Assembly (NCBI RefSeq): GCF_004684085.1
Contig: NZ_SRHZ01000025.1
Coordinates: forward strand, 1 to 49,327
Reading direction: 5' to 3'
Length of the DNA: 49,327 bases
From: Stenotrophomonas maltophilia
Lineage (GTDB): Bacteria > Pseudomonadota > Gammaproteobacteria > Xanthomonadales > Xanthomonadaceae
The notes below the pieces were generated by a model. It had not been told where the DNA came from and did not search any database. It saw nothing but the letters and a program-made list of their open reading frames with translations. Of the stretch, positions 25,371-33,027 are shown one piece after another; within the stretch, counting starts at the first letter, position 1, and each line of letters opens with the position of its first letter. The position numbers and the translations under genes are program-made.

Positions 25371-25600
25371 CCATCCACGCATGGCGTGGATCTACTGGCA
25401 GACGGGTAGTAGAGCCACGCCATGCGTGGATGGGCCCACAGACGGGTAGTAGATCCACGCCATGCGTGGATAGGCCCACAGACGGGTAGTAGAGCCACGC
25501 CATGCGTGGATGGGCCCACAGACGGGTAGTAGATCCACGCCATGCGTGGATAGGCCCACAGGCGGGTAGTAGATCCACGCCATGCATGGATGGGCCCATC
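25371..25600. repeat. SMAG array: one inverted unit plus five 40-bp tandem units
   Basis: An inverted unit (25371-25395) is followed by five head-to-tail 40-bp units starting at 25401, 25441, 25481, 25521 and 25561, each with GTAGTAG and an ACGCCATGCGTGG core. Units 1 and 3 are identical (AGAGCC, GATGGG) and units 2 and 4 are identical (AGATCC, GATAGG). The higher-order period is therefore 80 bp. Unit 5 differs by CATGCATGG and its last bases. There are no spacers, so it is not a CRISPR array. Confidence 0.9.
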
Positions 25601-25611
25601 CGGGAACGCCG

Positions 25612-25646
25612 AACAAAAAAAACGGCCCAGGTTTCCCCGGGCCGTT
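25612..25646 (-). terminator. Rho-independent terminator of the DUF885 gene
   Basis: AACGGCCC (25621-25628) pairs with GGGCCGTT (25639-25646). On the minus strand the stem is followed by a run of eight T (25615-25622 as A on plus), a classic intrinsic terminator 25 bp after the DUF885 stop. It also faces the SMAG array. Confidence 0.85.
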
Positions 25647-25670
25647 CTGTTTCCGCTCACACCGGCGCGA

Positions 25671-27479
25671 TCACTCGATCGGCTGGTCCAGCATCAGCTG
25701 GCGTGCGAAACGCACCGGCGGGGCGCCGTAGGACAGCATCTGGTCGTGGTAGGCCTTCAGGTTGAACTTGTCGCCCAGCTTGTCCTGCATCGCCTTGCGG
25801 GTGTCGAAGTGTTCCTGCGCACCGACGAAGTAGGTCGGCAGCTGCGCCGAGGTCAACTGCGCGCGCACCCATTTGCCCGAGGCTTCGCTTTCCTGCTGGA
25901 ACGCGTCGTGGGTCATCAGGTGCATCGCCTTCTCGCGATCCCAGTTGTCCACGTGCACGCCCTGGTCGAGGATCGCGTTGGAGATCGTGCGCAGGTAGAA
26001 CTTCAGCTGCACCAGATGGAACAGCGGGTCGTTGTTGAGGTAACCCTGCTCCTGCATCATGCGCTCGGTGTAGACCGCCCAGCCTTCGGCGAACAGGCCA
26101 GAACGCAGCACGGCACGCAGGGTGGAGGGGAACTTGCCCGAGTGCCAGCCTTCCAGGTAATGGCCCGGGGTGCCTTCGTGGATGCTCAGCAGGTGGATCA
26201 TGCGCGAGTTGTACTCACGCAGGAACGAGTCGACCTGCTTGTCGTTCCAGTCGTCCGGAATCGGCGAGACGGCGTAGAAGGTCTTCAGGTTCTTGTCCAG
26301 CGGGCCCGGCGAATCGCAGTAGGCCACAGCCACGCCGCGCTGGAATTCCGGCATCAGGATGATGTCCACCGGCGCGTCGGGCAGGGTCATCAGGTCGTGC
26401 TCGCGCACGAACGCAGTGGACTGGTCCAGCGCGGCCTTGGCATCGTCAACCACCTTGTCGCGCGCCGGCTTGTCGGCGTAGGCCAGTTCCAGCGCCGCCT
26501 CGATGGCCTTCTGCTGCTGTTCGTCGGTCGGCTGGGCCGGCATCTCCGGCGCGCCCGGCTTGTCCTTCAGAACGGTCTGCGCGATGCCGTACATGTCTTC
26601 GCGCACGCGCTTGAGTTCGGCGCGCGCACGCTCACCGATCTCCTGGCGCGACAGCGAGGAACTCAGTGCGAACTTCAGCTTCTGGTCGTACTTTTCCGCA
26701 CCGATGCGGAAGTCGCCCTTGGCATTCGGCACCAGGGTCTTGTCCAGCCAGGTCTGCTGCTCGTCCACGGCCTTCTTCAGGCCAGCGATGGCGGCCTGCA
26801 GGCGCTGCTGGTCGGCCTGCGGCAGTTCACCGATATGCGGGGCGATGAAGGTATCGACGATGCTGAGGATGCCCTTGTTCTGCTTGGCCACCGTCTCTGC
26901 ATGGATCTTCGGCACGCGGGCCGGGTCCAGGTTCTCGCGGGCCTGGGCGAAGATCGCCGGCAGCTTTTCCATGCGCGCGGTGGCCGACTTCAGACGCTCG
27001 GGCAGCGGCGCGAACTCGCGCGCCATCAGGCCGTAGATCGCGCTGCCGGCAATGCCGTTGTACAGCTGCGGGTCCCACTTGCCGGACTGCATCACCTCGG
27101 CGTTCCAGATTTCCGACTGCAGCTGGTTGCGCAGGATCGCGGCATCCACCTGGTTCTCGCGGCCAAGTTTGGCCACGTCGATCTTGTCCAGCTCGCCCAG
27201 CAGCGCCTTGTAGGCAGCCAGGGTCTTCTGCTGGCCGGCCGCGCTCAGGTCGTCGATCTCGCTGTCGTAGCGGTGGTCACCGATCTGGGTGGCGCTGACC
27301 GGCGACAGCTGCATCCAGGTATCCAGGGCGCGCTTGGACAGATCGGCGAAGGCGGCATCGACCGCCGCGTCACCGGCCTGCTGGCTGGCGGCCGGGGTGG
27401 AAGCGTTGGTCGGGGCGTCGGCCGGCTGGCAACCGGCCAGAGCGGCGACCAGGGCGAGGGCAAGAAGATGCGGGCGCAT
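25671..27479 (-). CDS. DUF885 family lipoprotein (putative metallopeptidase-like)
   Basis: A 602-aa protein with a lipobox LAGC (Cys17), predicted to be periplasmic and lipid-anchored. It belongs to DUF885, whose hallmark HEGTPGH is at 434-440. The His/Glu spacing suggests a zinc-dependent hydrolase related to M32-like peptidases, though activity is rarely shown. Mostly alpha-helical. It stands alone between a strong terminator and a divergent promoter region; TATGCT at 27509-27514 (minus strand) is a candidate -10. Confidence 0.9.
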   Translation of the reverse strand: MRPHLLALALVAALAGCQPADAPTNASTPAASQQAGDAAVDAAFADLSKRALDTWMQLSPVSATQIGDHRYDSEIDDLSAAGQQKTLAAYKALLGELDKIDVAKLGRENQVDAAILRNQLQSEIWNAEVMQSGKWDPQLYNGIAGSAIYGLMAREFAPLPERLKSATARMEKLPAIFAQARENLDPARVPKIHAETVAKQNKGILSIVDTFIAPHIGELPQADQQRLQAAIAGLKKAVDEQQTWLDKTLVPNAKGDFRIGAEKYDQKLKFALSSSLSRQEIGERARAELKRVREDMYGIAQTVLKDKPGAPEMPAQPTDEQQQKAIEAALELAYADKPARDKVVDDAKAALDQSTAFVREHDLMTLPDAPVDIILMPEFQRGVAVAYCDSPGPLDKNLKTFYAVSPIPDDWNDKQVDSFLREYNSRMIHLLSIHEGTPGHYLEGWHSGKFPSTLRAVLRSGLFAEGWAVYTERMMQEQGYLNNDPLFHLVQLKFYLRTISNAILDQGVHVDNWDREKAMHLMTHDAFQQESEASGKWVRAQLTSAQLPTYFVGAQEHFDTRKAMQDKLGDKFNLKAYHDQMLSYGAPPVRFARQLMLDQPIE

Positions 27480-27591
27480 CGGCGTTCCTGTACAGGGTCA
27501 AACCCCGAGCATAGGGCCCCGGGGCTGCTTTGTCCCCGTGCCATAGGATTACCATGGGCGCAGACAAGGACCCTCCAGCGGAGCGCAGGAC

Positions 27592-27948
27592 ATGGAATAC
27601 CAGGGAAGCTGCCATTGCGGCAGGATCGCATTCACCGTACAGGCCGAGGCGCCGATCAGCGACGTCATCGACTGCAACTGCTCGATGTGCCGCCGCCGCG
27701 GCAGCCTGCTGTGGTTTGCCCCGCGTGCGGCGTTCCAGCTGGATACCGATCCGGTGGATGTGGCGACCTATCACTTCAACAAGGCCCATATCGATCATCA
27801 CCATTGCCGTGAGTGCGGCGTCGCGCCGTACAGCGAAGCGGTGGACCCGCGCACCGGCACGCCGATGGTGGCGGTGAACGTGCGCTGCGTACCGCAGGTG
27901 GATCTGGGCACGCTGGCGGTGATGTCCTACGACGGAGCGGCACTGTGA
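27592..27948 (+). CDS. GFA / CENP-V family zinc protein
   Basis: A 118-aa protein of the glutathione-dependent formaldehyde-activating (GFA) family. Zinc-binding cysteines occur in CHCG (8-11), CNCSMCRRRG (about 28-37) and HHCRECG (about 70-76). The family contains S-(hydroxymethyl)glutathione synthase, but most short members have no proven activity. Its TGA overlaps the GTG of the DUF4349 gene (GTGA), so translation is coupled. Confidence 0.88.
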   Translation: MEYQGSCHCGRIAFTVQAEAPISDVIDCNCSMCRRRGSLLWFAPRAAFQLDTDPVDVATYHFNKAHIDHHHCRECGVAPYSEAVDPRTGTPMVAVNVRCVPQVDLGTLAVMSYDGAAL

Positions 27949-28760
27949 GGCCGGTGCGCGCGTGGACGCGCGTGGTGGCGATGCCGGTACTGCTGGTGGC
28001 GCTGGCAGCCTGTGCCAAGCACGGCGATGTGGCGGCCGATGCAGGCGCCACTGCCGCCGAAGCAGCCGTTGCTTCACCGGAAGGCGCATTCCTCGCCTAC
28101 GAACACGACGTGCAGGTTCAGCTGGAAGCGGCGCAGATCGCACCCCGCATCCAGCAGGTGGCACAGGCTTGCCAGAGCGCGAAGTTCGGTGACTGCGCGG
28201 TGCTGCAGGTCGACCAGCGCAGTGGCGAGCAGCCCAGCGGCGAGGTCAAGGTGCGGATTGCACCGAAGGGCACCGAGCCGTTGATCGCGTTGGCCGGTGA
28301 GGGCGGCAAGCTGCAGTCGCGCAACACGCGTGCCGAGGACCTCGCGCAGGCCGTGGCCGACACCGCGCTGACCAAGGCGCGGCTGGAGAAGGAACACGCG
28401 CGGCTGTTGTCCTACCAGGACCGCAAGGACCTGAAAATCGAAGATCTGATGACGATCACCACGCGTCTGTCGGAGATCGAGGCCGGTGTCGAGCAGGCCA
28501 ACAAGGATGCCGCGCAGCAGCGCCGACGCATCGATACCCAGCTGGTGACGATCCACTTCGGCACCACCTCGGGCCAGCGCAGCCGCAGCGAGATCGGCGA
28601 GGCGCTGAGCGAGTCGGGCAGCATCCTCAGCACCAGCGTGGCGTTCCTGATCCGCGCTGTTGCCGCGTTGCTGCCGGTAGCGGTGCTGGCCTTGATCGGG
28701 GCCTGGGCTGTGCGGGCCTGGTGGCGTCGCCGCCGTCGCAAGCTACCGCCCAACCTCTGA
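27945..28760 (+). CDS. DUF4349 family membrane lipoprotein
   Basis: A 271-aa protein starting at GTG 27945, overlapping the GFA gene. Lipobox LAAC (Cys23) at the N-terminus, a DUF4349 region with a long coiled coil (about 125-195, ending in RRRIDTQLVTIHF), a C-terminal membrane helix (about 228-255) and a very basic tail. Function unknown. Both ends are membrane-associated with the coiled coil in the periplasm. The coupling with GFA may reflect shared regulation rather than function. Confidence 0.82.
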   Translation: MRPVRAWTRVVAMPVLLVALAACAKHGDVAADAGATAAEAAVASPEGAFLAYEHDVQVQLEAAQIAPRIQQVAQACQSAKFGDCAVLQVDQRSGEQPSGEVKVRIAPKGTEPLIALAGEGGKLQSRNTRAEDLAQAVADTALTKARLEKEHARLLSYQDRKDLKIEDLMTITTRLSEIEAGVEQANKDAAQQRRRIDTQLVTIHFGTTSGQRSRSEIGEALSESGSILSTSVAFLIRAVAALLPVAVLALIGAWAVRAWWRRRRRKLPPNL

Positions 28761-28791
28761 GGTGAAGGCTGATGCCGGTAGTCTGCCGGCA

Positions 28792-29085
28792 TCAGCCCTC
28801 GTCGGTCTCGTACTCGACGAACACATCCAGCTCCAGCGCCAGCTCCTGCACCGCATCACGCACCTTCTGCGCGGTGCTCTCATTGCCGACTTCCACTTCC
28901 AGTTCGTGTGTGCCCGGGCCGATGTCATCGGACAGCCCGGCCGAGCTGGAATCGTCGTCGTCCATGTGCGGCATCAGGTCGTCGGTTTCCTCGACATGTT
29001 CAATGCCGTCCAGGCCGAGCAGCAGGTCGCTGATGGCGCGGGCGTCGTCTTCGGTTCCGGTGATGCGCAGTCGCAGCATGGCCAT
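28792..29085 (-). CDS. Conserved acidic hypothetical protein
   Basis: A 97-aa, strongly acidic protein with a patch MPHMDDDDSSSAGLSDD. Pattern beta-alpha-beta (MLRLRITGTEDDARAISDLLLGL, HELEVEV, then an amphipathic helix) suggests a ferredoxin-like or ACT-like fold, but I do not recognise the family. Two in-frame starts (29085 and 29079) are possible. It lies between the convergent DUF4349 gene and the LysR gene on the same strand. Confidence 0.7.
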   Translation of the reverse strand: MAMLRLRITGTEDDARAISDLLLGLDGIEHVEETDDLMPHMDDDDSSSAGLSDDIGPGTHELEVEVGNESTAQKVRDAVQELALELDVFVEYETDEG

Positions 29086-29154
29086 GGCATAAGCACTGTT
29101 GTGGGGTCATCTGCAGCCTAGCCAGTGCCAGGCAAAGAACGGGTGAGGGCGCTG

Positions 29155-30099
29155 TCAGCCACGCGTGGCTGGGCGCCCCAGCAGGCTGTCAGGCAGTGCC
29201 GGAATGGGCGTGCGTTCGTCCTGCGCCTGTTCCAGCAACCAGTCGATGAACAGGCGTGCGGCCGGACTCGGTGGTTGCCCTTCGGCATGCACGACGTAAT
29301 ACGCATAGCGCGCCTTCAATGCCGGGCCAGGCAGGCGCAGCAGCTCATAGCGCTGCAGGTAGGGCTGGGCGACGTGCGTGCGGGCCAGCACCGCGCCCAT
29401 GCCGTACACCGCCGCGCGCATCGCATCGGTACTGTCGGCAAAAGTGTGCATCGGCGGTAGCGGGGAGGGCGGGCGTACGCCTGCATGACGGAACCAGTCG
29501 CGCCAGCCCTGCGGTGACAGGTCGCTGAGCAATGGCAGATCGGCGATGCGTGCCGGGTCCCGCAGCGTCTCGACCCCGGCCAACGCAGGTGAGGCGACCG
29601 GGAACAGGTTGTCGTCCATCAGATGCTGTGCGTGCAGGCCGGGCCATTGGCCAAGACCGTAGCGGATGCCCACTTCCGGGCCGTTGTCGTCGTAGCGATC
29701 CAGGCCGCTGCCGGTGTGCAGCTCGATGCGGATGTGCGGATAGCACTGGGTGAAGCGCGGCAGCCTTGGCAGCAGCCAGCAGTACGAGAGCGAGCGCAGT
29801 GTGGTGATCCGCAGCGGCACGCTGTCGGCATCCGGTTGCAGGTGATGGGCGACCGCAGCCACATCGGCGAAGGCCGCACTGGCGGCGTCGGCCAACTGCC
29901 GTCCTTCGGCGGTGAGGCGTACACCGCGGGCGTGGCGCAGGAACAGGCGGGTCTCCAGCACCTCCTCCAGACGGCGCACATGGTGGCTGACCGCGCTGGC
30001 GGTCAGGTGCAGCTCCTGCGCGGCCTGGGCGAAGTTCTGGTGGCGTGCGGCCACCGCGAACACGGCCAGCGCGGGGAGCAGGGAAGGGCGTAGCTGCAT
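29155..30099 (-). CDS. LysR-family transcriptional regulator (GcvA-like)
   Basis: A 314-aa regulator. The N-terminal winged HTH (about 5-65: LAVFAVAARHQNFAQAAQELHLTASAVSHHVRRLE) is followed by a substrate-binding domain of the GcvA/AmpR type. Divergent from an EamA exporter gene with 115 bp between starts, the usual layout for a LysR regulator of that exporter. TATGGT lies 12 nt before the ATG on the minus strand. The open frame continues upstream, but ATG 30099 gives the normal LysR start. Confidence 0.92.
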   Translation of the reverse strand: MQLRPSLLPALAVFAVAARHQNFAQAAQELHLTASAVSHHVRRLEEVLETRLFLRHARGVRLTAEGRQLADAASAAFADVAAVAHHLQPDADSVPLRITTLRSLSYCWLLPRLPRFTQCYPHIRIELHTGSGLDRYDDNGPEVGIRYGLGQWPGLHAQHLMDDNLFPVASPALAGVETLRDPARIADLPLLSDLSPQGWRDWFRHAGVRPPSPLPPMHTFADSTDAMRAAVYGMGAVLARTHVAQPYLQRYELLRLPGPALKARYAYYVVHAEGQPPSPAARLFIDWLLEQAQDERTPIPALPDSLLGRPATRG

Positions 30100-30214
30100 G
30101 TCGAGCCTCAAACCATATTTGTGGCTGGCAGCGATACTACGCGCTTGTGCGGCGGGCGTCTGCGCCTGATCCTGTGTCCCTTGGCGAGGAAAAGACGATG
30201 GACGGAGGCAGGGC
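30100..30214. promoter_or_regulatory. Divergent LysR/EamA control region
   Basis: A 115-bp intergenic segment between the two starts. It carries TATGGT (minus strand, about 30112-30117) and GATACT (plus, 30133-30138) as possible -10 boxes. The LysR protein should bind here; no unambiguous T-N11-A palindrome was identified. Confidence 0.4.
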
Positions 30215-31087
30215 ATGAATGCGATCCCACAGGTGGCTGAGCGCGACTGGCGCACACCGCTGGAATTGACCCTGCTGGGCGCCATCTGGGGCTGCTCGTT
30301 CCTGTTCATGCGGGTGGCAGTGCCGTCGTTCGGCCCGTTCGCGCTGGTCGAGGTGCGGCTGGTGCTGGGGGCGCTGGTGCTGCTGCCGTTCCTGTGGCGC
30401 GCACGAGCGCAGTTCCCACCGCGGCGCTGGTTGTGGCTGGCACCGATCGGCCTGGTCAACTCGGCGCTGCCGTTCGTGCTGTTCGCCTATGCGGCCGAGC
30501 GCGCACCCGCCGCCATCGGCGCGATCTGCAACGCCATGACAGTCCTGTTCGCCGCGTTGATCGCGTTCCTGTTCTTCGGCGAGAAGATTGGCATGCGCCG
30601 CGCGGGCGCGCTGCTGGTCGGTTTTGCAGGCGTGGTGGTGCTGGCCACGGCCAAGATCTCGGGCCTGAGCATTGGCACAGCGGTGTTGGCCGGCGCGGCC
30701 GCTTCGTTGTTGTACGGTCTGGGCGTGAACCTGGTGAAGCGGCACATGACCGGCCTGCCCTCGGCCGCTGCGGCGGCCGCCACGCTGTCGTGCGCCTCAC
30801 TGTGGTTGTTGCCGATGGCGCTCACGCATCTGCCGCAGGGCCCGATCCCGGCCAAGGCATGGGGCGCAGCGATCGCGTTGGGCGTGGTCTGCACCGGTTT
30901 TGCCTTCCTGATGTTCTATCGCCTGATCGGCCGCATCGGCCCGTCGCGTGCATCGACGGTGACCTATCTGGTGCCGTTGTTCGGTGCGGCGTTTGCCTGG
31001 CTGTTCCTGGGTGAAGCGGTGACCGTGCAGATGTTGATTGCCGGTGGCCTGATACTCGGCAGTGTGGCCGTCAGCCAGAAGGGCTGA
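30215..31087 (+). CDS. EamA/DMT family exporter
   Basis: A 290-aa inner-membrane carrier with ten hydrophobic helices and two EamA repeats (LLGAIWGCSFLFMRVAVPSFGP at the start; TYLVPLFGAAFAWLFLGEAV in the second). Substrate unknown. The divergent LysR gene suggests induction by the substrate or a related metabolite. Followed by three SMAG units. Confidence 0.9.
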   Translation: MNAIPQVAERDWRTPLELTLLGAIWGCSFLFMRVAVPSFGPFALVEVRLVLGALVLLPFLWRARAQFPPRRWLWLAPIGLVNSALPFVLFAYAAERAPAAIGAICNAMTVLFAALIAFLFFGEKIGMRRAGALLVGFAGVVVLATAKISGLSIGTAVLAGAAASLLYGLGVNLVKRHMTGLPSAAAAAATLSCASLWLLPMALTHLPQGPIPAKAWGAAIALGVVCTGFAFLMFYRLIGRIGPSRASTVTYLVPLFGAAFAWLFLGEAVTVQMLIAGGLILGSVAVSQKG

Positions 31088-31098
31088 GGGAGAGTTCA

Positions 31099-31203
31099 GC
31101 CGGGCATGGCCCGGCCTTACAGTAGATCCACGCCATGCGTGGATGCTTTCCGCTTCGCATTGCCAACCCGTCGCTGCGCTCGCCGGGCATGGGCCGGCGC
31201 TAC
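31099..31203. repeat. Three SMAG elements in a convergent gap
   Basis: 31099-31120 (CCGGGC/GCCCGG subtype, degenerate CTTAC end), 31122-31145 (GTAG plus ATCCACGC subtype) and 31181-31203 (CGCCGGGC subtype ending CTAC). The CTA at 31200-31202 in the third unit is the TAG stop of the peptidylprolyl isomerase gene on the minus strand. Confidence 0.85.
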
Positions 31204-32102
31204 CGCACCGGCACCGGAATATTGCAAAGATCGATATGCCCCGCCGGACGCTTGTAGAAATCATCCACGCGATTGCGGCGTGCCTCCACCGTATCGGCGA
31301 AGGTCTTCGAATCGGTGCGCAGTACCTGGATCGGCGTGCGCTCGGCCACCGGCACATCGCTGGCACGGCGGATCGATACGATCGGCGTGCGCAGCTTCGG
31401 GTCGGCGTAGAAGCCCATCGGTGCCGATCCGCGCGGCGTTGCGCTGAGCAGTTCAATGCCCTTCAGCACGCGACCAACCAAGGTGATGTTGCGGTCCAGC
31501 TGACGCGGTGATTGGCCGGTCACCACGTACAGTTCGGCACCAATGCTGCTGTCTTCCTCGTTGCTGCGGCCCGCGCCCAGCATGCCGTAGCAGTGTGCCA
31601 GCCAGGCCTTGCCGGCCTGCGGATCCTGGCCGACCGGGAAGCCGTCGACGAAGCCGGTCTGCGCGGCCCAGCCATCGCGGTCCGGCAGCACGCTGACCTT
31701 CAGGCCGGAACTGGCGCGTTCGAATTCGGCCGGCAGCTTGCGCGCGGCGCTGCCGAACGGCTTTGCCTTGGCCGCATCATCGGCGTCGGCATCGCCGAAC
31801 TGCACCACGAAGTTGTCCTGTGAGCGGTAGATGCTGGTGCCGTCCCAGAAGTGCTCGTGGGCGAAGGTCTGGATGTTGGCGACATGGCGCGGGGCGAACT
31901 GCGGCGCCAGCTCGATGATGACCCGACCGGCCGGCAGGTCCATGTACAGCAGGTTCGCCGGCTCCGGGGTGCGCCAGTCGCTGGCGGCCGAAGCGTCCAG
32001 GATCTGCTGCGGGCTGCGGTAAGGCGTGGCCGCGCTGGCCATAGCGGGCAGCAGGCAGGCCAGGGCGAGGGCGGTCAGGGCAAGGCGACGACGGTGCGGC
32101 AT
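31200..32102 (-). CDS. Secreted cyclophilin-type peptidylprolyl isomerase
   Basis: A 300-aa exported cyclophilin with a signal peptide (about 1-25, ending ASAATP). The domain shows [14 protein letters not shown], which matches the cyclophilin FHRVxxxFMxQ(G)GD active-site block with Arg, Phe and Gln kept. It should catalyse proline isomerisation during protein folding in the periplasm. Two facts are unusual. Its TAG stop lies in a SMAG element, and its 5' end (94 bp identical) is duplicated exactly 800 bp upstream at 32849-32942, beyond a SUKH gene. Start at 32102 by the signal peptide. Confidence 0.92.
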   Translation of the reverse strand: MPHRRRLALTALALACLLPAMASAATPYRSPQQILDASAASDWRTPEPANLLYMDLPAGRVIIELAPQFAPRHVANIQTFAHEHFWDGTSIYRSQDNFVVQFGDADADDAAKAKPFGSAARKLPAEFERASSGLKVSVLPDRDGWAAQTGFVDGFPVGQDPQAGKAWLAHCYGMLGAGRSNEEDSSIGAELYVVTGQSPRQLDRNITLVGRVLKGIELLSATPRGSAPMGFYADPKLRTPIVSIRRASDVPVAERTPIQVLRTDSKTFADTVEARRNRVDDFYKRPAGHIDLCNIPVPVR

Positions 32103-32184
32103 GGGAACCCCGGAACATGAACGAGGCTTCGATTCTGCGCGACTAGGGACTACATCGCCAAGCGGTATATAGGGCAATCCCGTC

Positions 32185-32241
32185 AGCCTGCGCGCCGCAG
32201 TTCGTGGTGCGCCAGGGTGGCATTGACATTCGCAGGGTCTA
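32185..32241 (-). pseudogene. Possible 3' remnant of a gene
   Basis: A minus-strand frame reads about 19 residues, LDPANVNATLAHHELRRAG, and then stops (TGA at 32185-32187), 82 bp before the isomerase ATG. It is GC-rich at the stop end and fades into AT-rich DNA at the other. It may be the tail of a gene cut by the insertion that carries the SUKH gene. Weak: short frames occur by chance. Confidence 0.25.
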
Positions 32242-32273
32242 GATGTCTGCTAAAGAATATTTGGCAGGTGATT

Positions 32274-32723
32274 ATGAAGAATAAAGAAGATTTAAGGTTG
32301 CTGGTTGATGCAGTGACGTCCTCTGATGGCTATGAGGGTAATTACGGATGCCGCGCAACGGACACGGGTGCGACGTTATCCAATGTTGATGAGTCACATC
32401 GTCAACAGGTTCCAGCTGACTATCTGGAATTTATCGCCGAATTTGGTTTCGGGGAATTGGATGCGGCATTTCATCTTGATGATGGTCCAGAGAAGTATTC
32501 GACTATTTGCGGCCGGGAAGTTGAGGGTTGCGAGGGTGTTTATGTATTCGGTGGAAACTCTAGCGATGTACTATATGCTTTCGATGCAAAAAATAATTGG
32601 CAAGTTGTAGAGGTTAGTTCCGAATTGGACGGTGTCGACGTGTTGGCATCGAGCTTTTCTGATTTCATCTGGGAGCAGCTGAAATACATCAAGTCGTTAG
32701 TTGAGCGGCGCGCGGCAGGCTGA
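32274..32723 (+). CDS. SMI1/KNR4 (SUKH) family protein, likely orphan immunity protein
   Basis: A 149-aa protein with the SUKH-1 pattern: VPADYLEFIAEFGFGELD in the first third, then GVYVFGGNSSDVLYAFDAKNN and ASSFSDFIWEQLKYI at the end. SUKH proteins are typical immunity proteins that neutralise polymorphic or contact-dependent toxins. No toxin gene is visible within the window. The gene is clearly richer in A and T than everything around it and uses codons such as AAT, TTA and GAT freely, which indicates horizontal transfer. ATG 32274 is preferred (CAGG upstream); a GTG at 32217 is in frame. It lies between the two copies of the isomerase 5' end. Confidence 0.8.
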   Translation: MKNKEDLRLLVDAVTSSDGYEGNYGCRATDTGATLSNVDESHRQQVPADYLEFIAEFGFGELDAAFHLDDGPEKYSTICGREVEGCEGVYVFGGNSSDVLYAFDAKNNWQVVEVSSELDGVDVLASSFSDFIWEQLKYIKSLVERRAAG

Positions 32724-32764
32724 TTGTCAGGGGGCATCTGAACCGTCACCCCGATAATGCCGGT

Positions 32765-32942
32765 CACTGGCTGCCGACGCATCGAGGATCTGCTGCGGGC
32801 TGCGGGCTGCGGGCTGCGTTACGGCGTGGCGGCACTGGCTATGGCGGACAGCAGGCAGGCCAGGGCGAGGGCGGTCAGGGCAAGGCGACGACGGTGCGGC
32901 ATGGGAACCCCGGAACATGAACGAGGCTTCGATTCTGCGCGA
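32765..32942 (-). repeat. Partial duplication of the isomerase 5' region
   Basis: Corresponds to about 31979-32142. The part 32849-32942 is identical over 94 bp to 32049-32142. The part nearer the SUKH gene has diverged and carries two extra GGGCTGC units. The copy includes the ATG, signal peptide codons and 40 bp of upstream DNA. Confidence 0.9.
32819..32902 (-). pseudogene. Truncated cyclophilin signal-peptide fragment
   Basis: Minus-strand frame starting with the same ATG context as the isomerase gene. It encodes 27 residues of nearly the same signal peptide (LLSAIASAATP against [11 protein letters not shown]), then TAA where the full gene has a Tyr codon. Further isomerase-like codons ([13 protein letters not shown]) remain in a shifted frame beyond it. 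A broken duplicate, not a functional isomerase. Confidence 0.8.
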
Positions 32943-33027
32943 GAGTACGCGCCTGCGCCACGGTGGCGTGCTGGCCCTGTCCATGCAGGTGCGGCACGAT
33001 GGTCATTGTCCTTAATGGAAGCAGGTG

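Noticed and set aside
25401..25600. Possible CRISPR array.
   Set aside because: The 40-bp units touch each other with no unique spacers, and each is a SMAG palindrome. No cas gene is present.
25220..25660. Repetitive minus-strand frames rich in HAWRGST/HPRMAW.
   Set aside because: They arise from reading through the SMAG tandem array; the repeat periodicity is that of the DNA element, not of a protein.
25590..27812. An open frame of 740 codons on the plus strand.
   Set aside because: Antisense shadow of the DUF885 gene, which has a lipobox, a conserved HEGTPGH motif and its own terminator.
32943..33027. Minus-strand frame upstream of the truncated isomerase copy.
   Set aside because: It resembles neither the isomerase nor another family, and no start or ribosome site supports it. 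Kept only as possible flanking remnant DNA.
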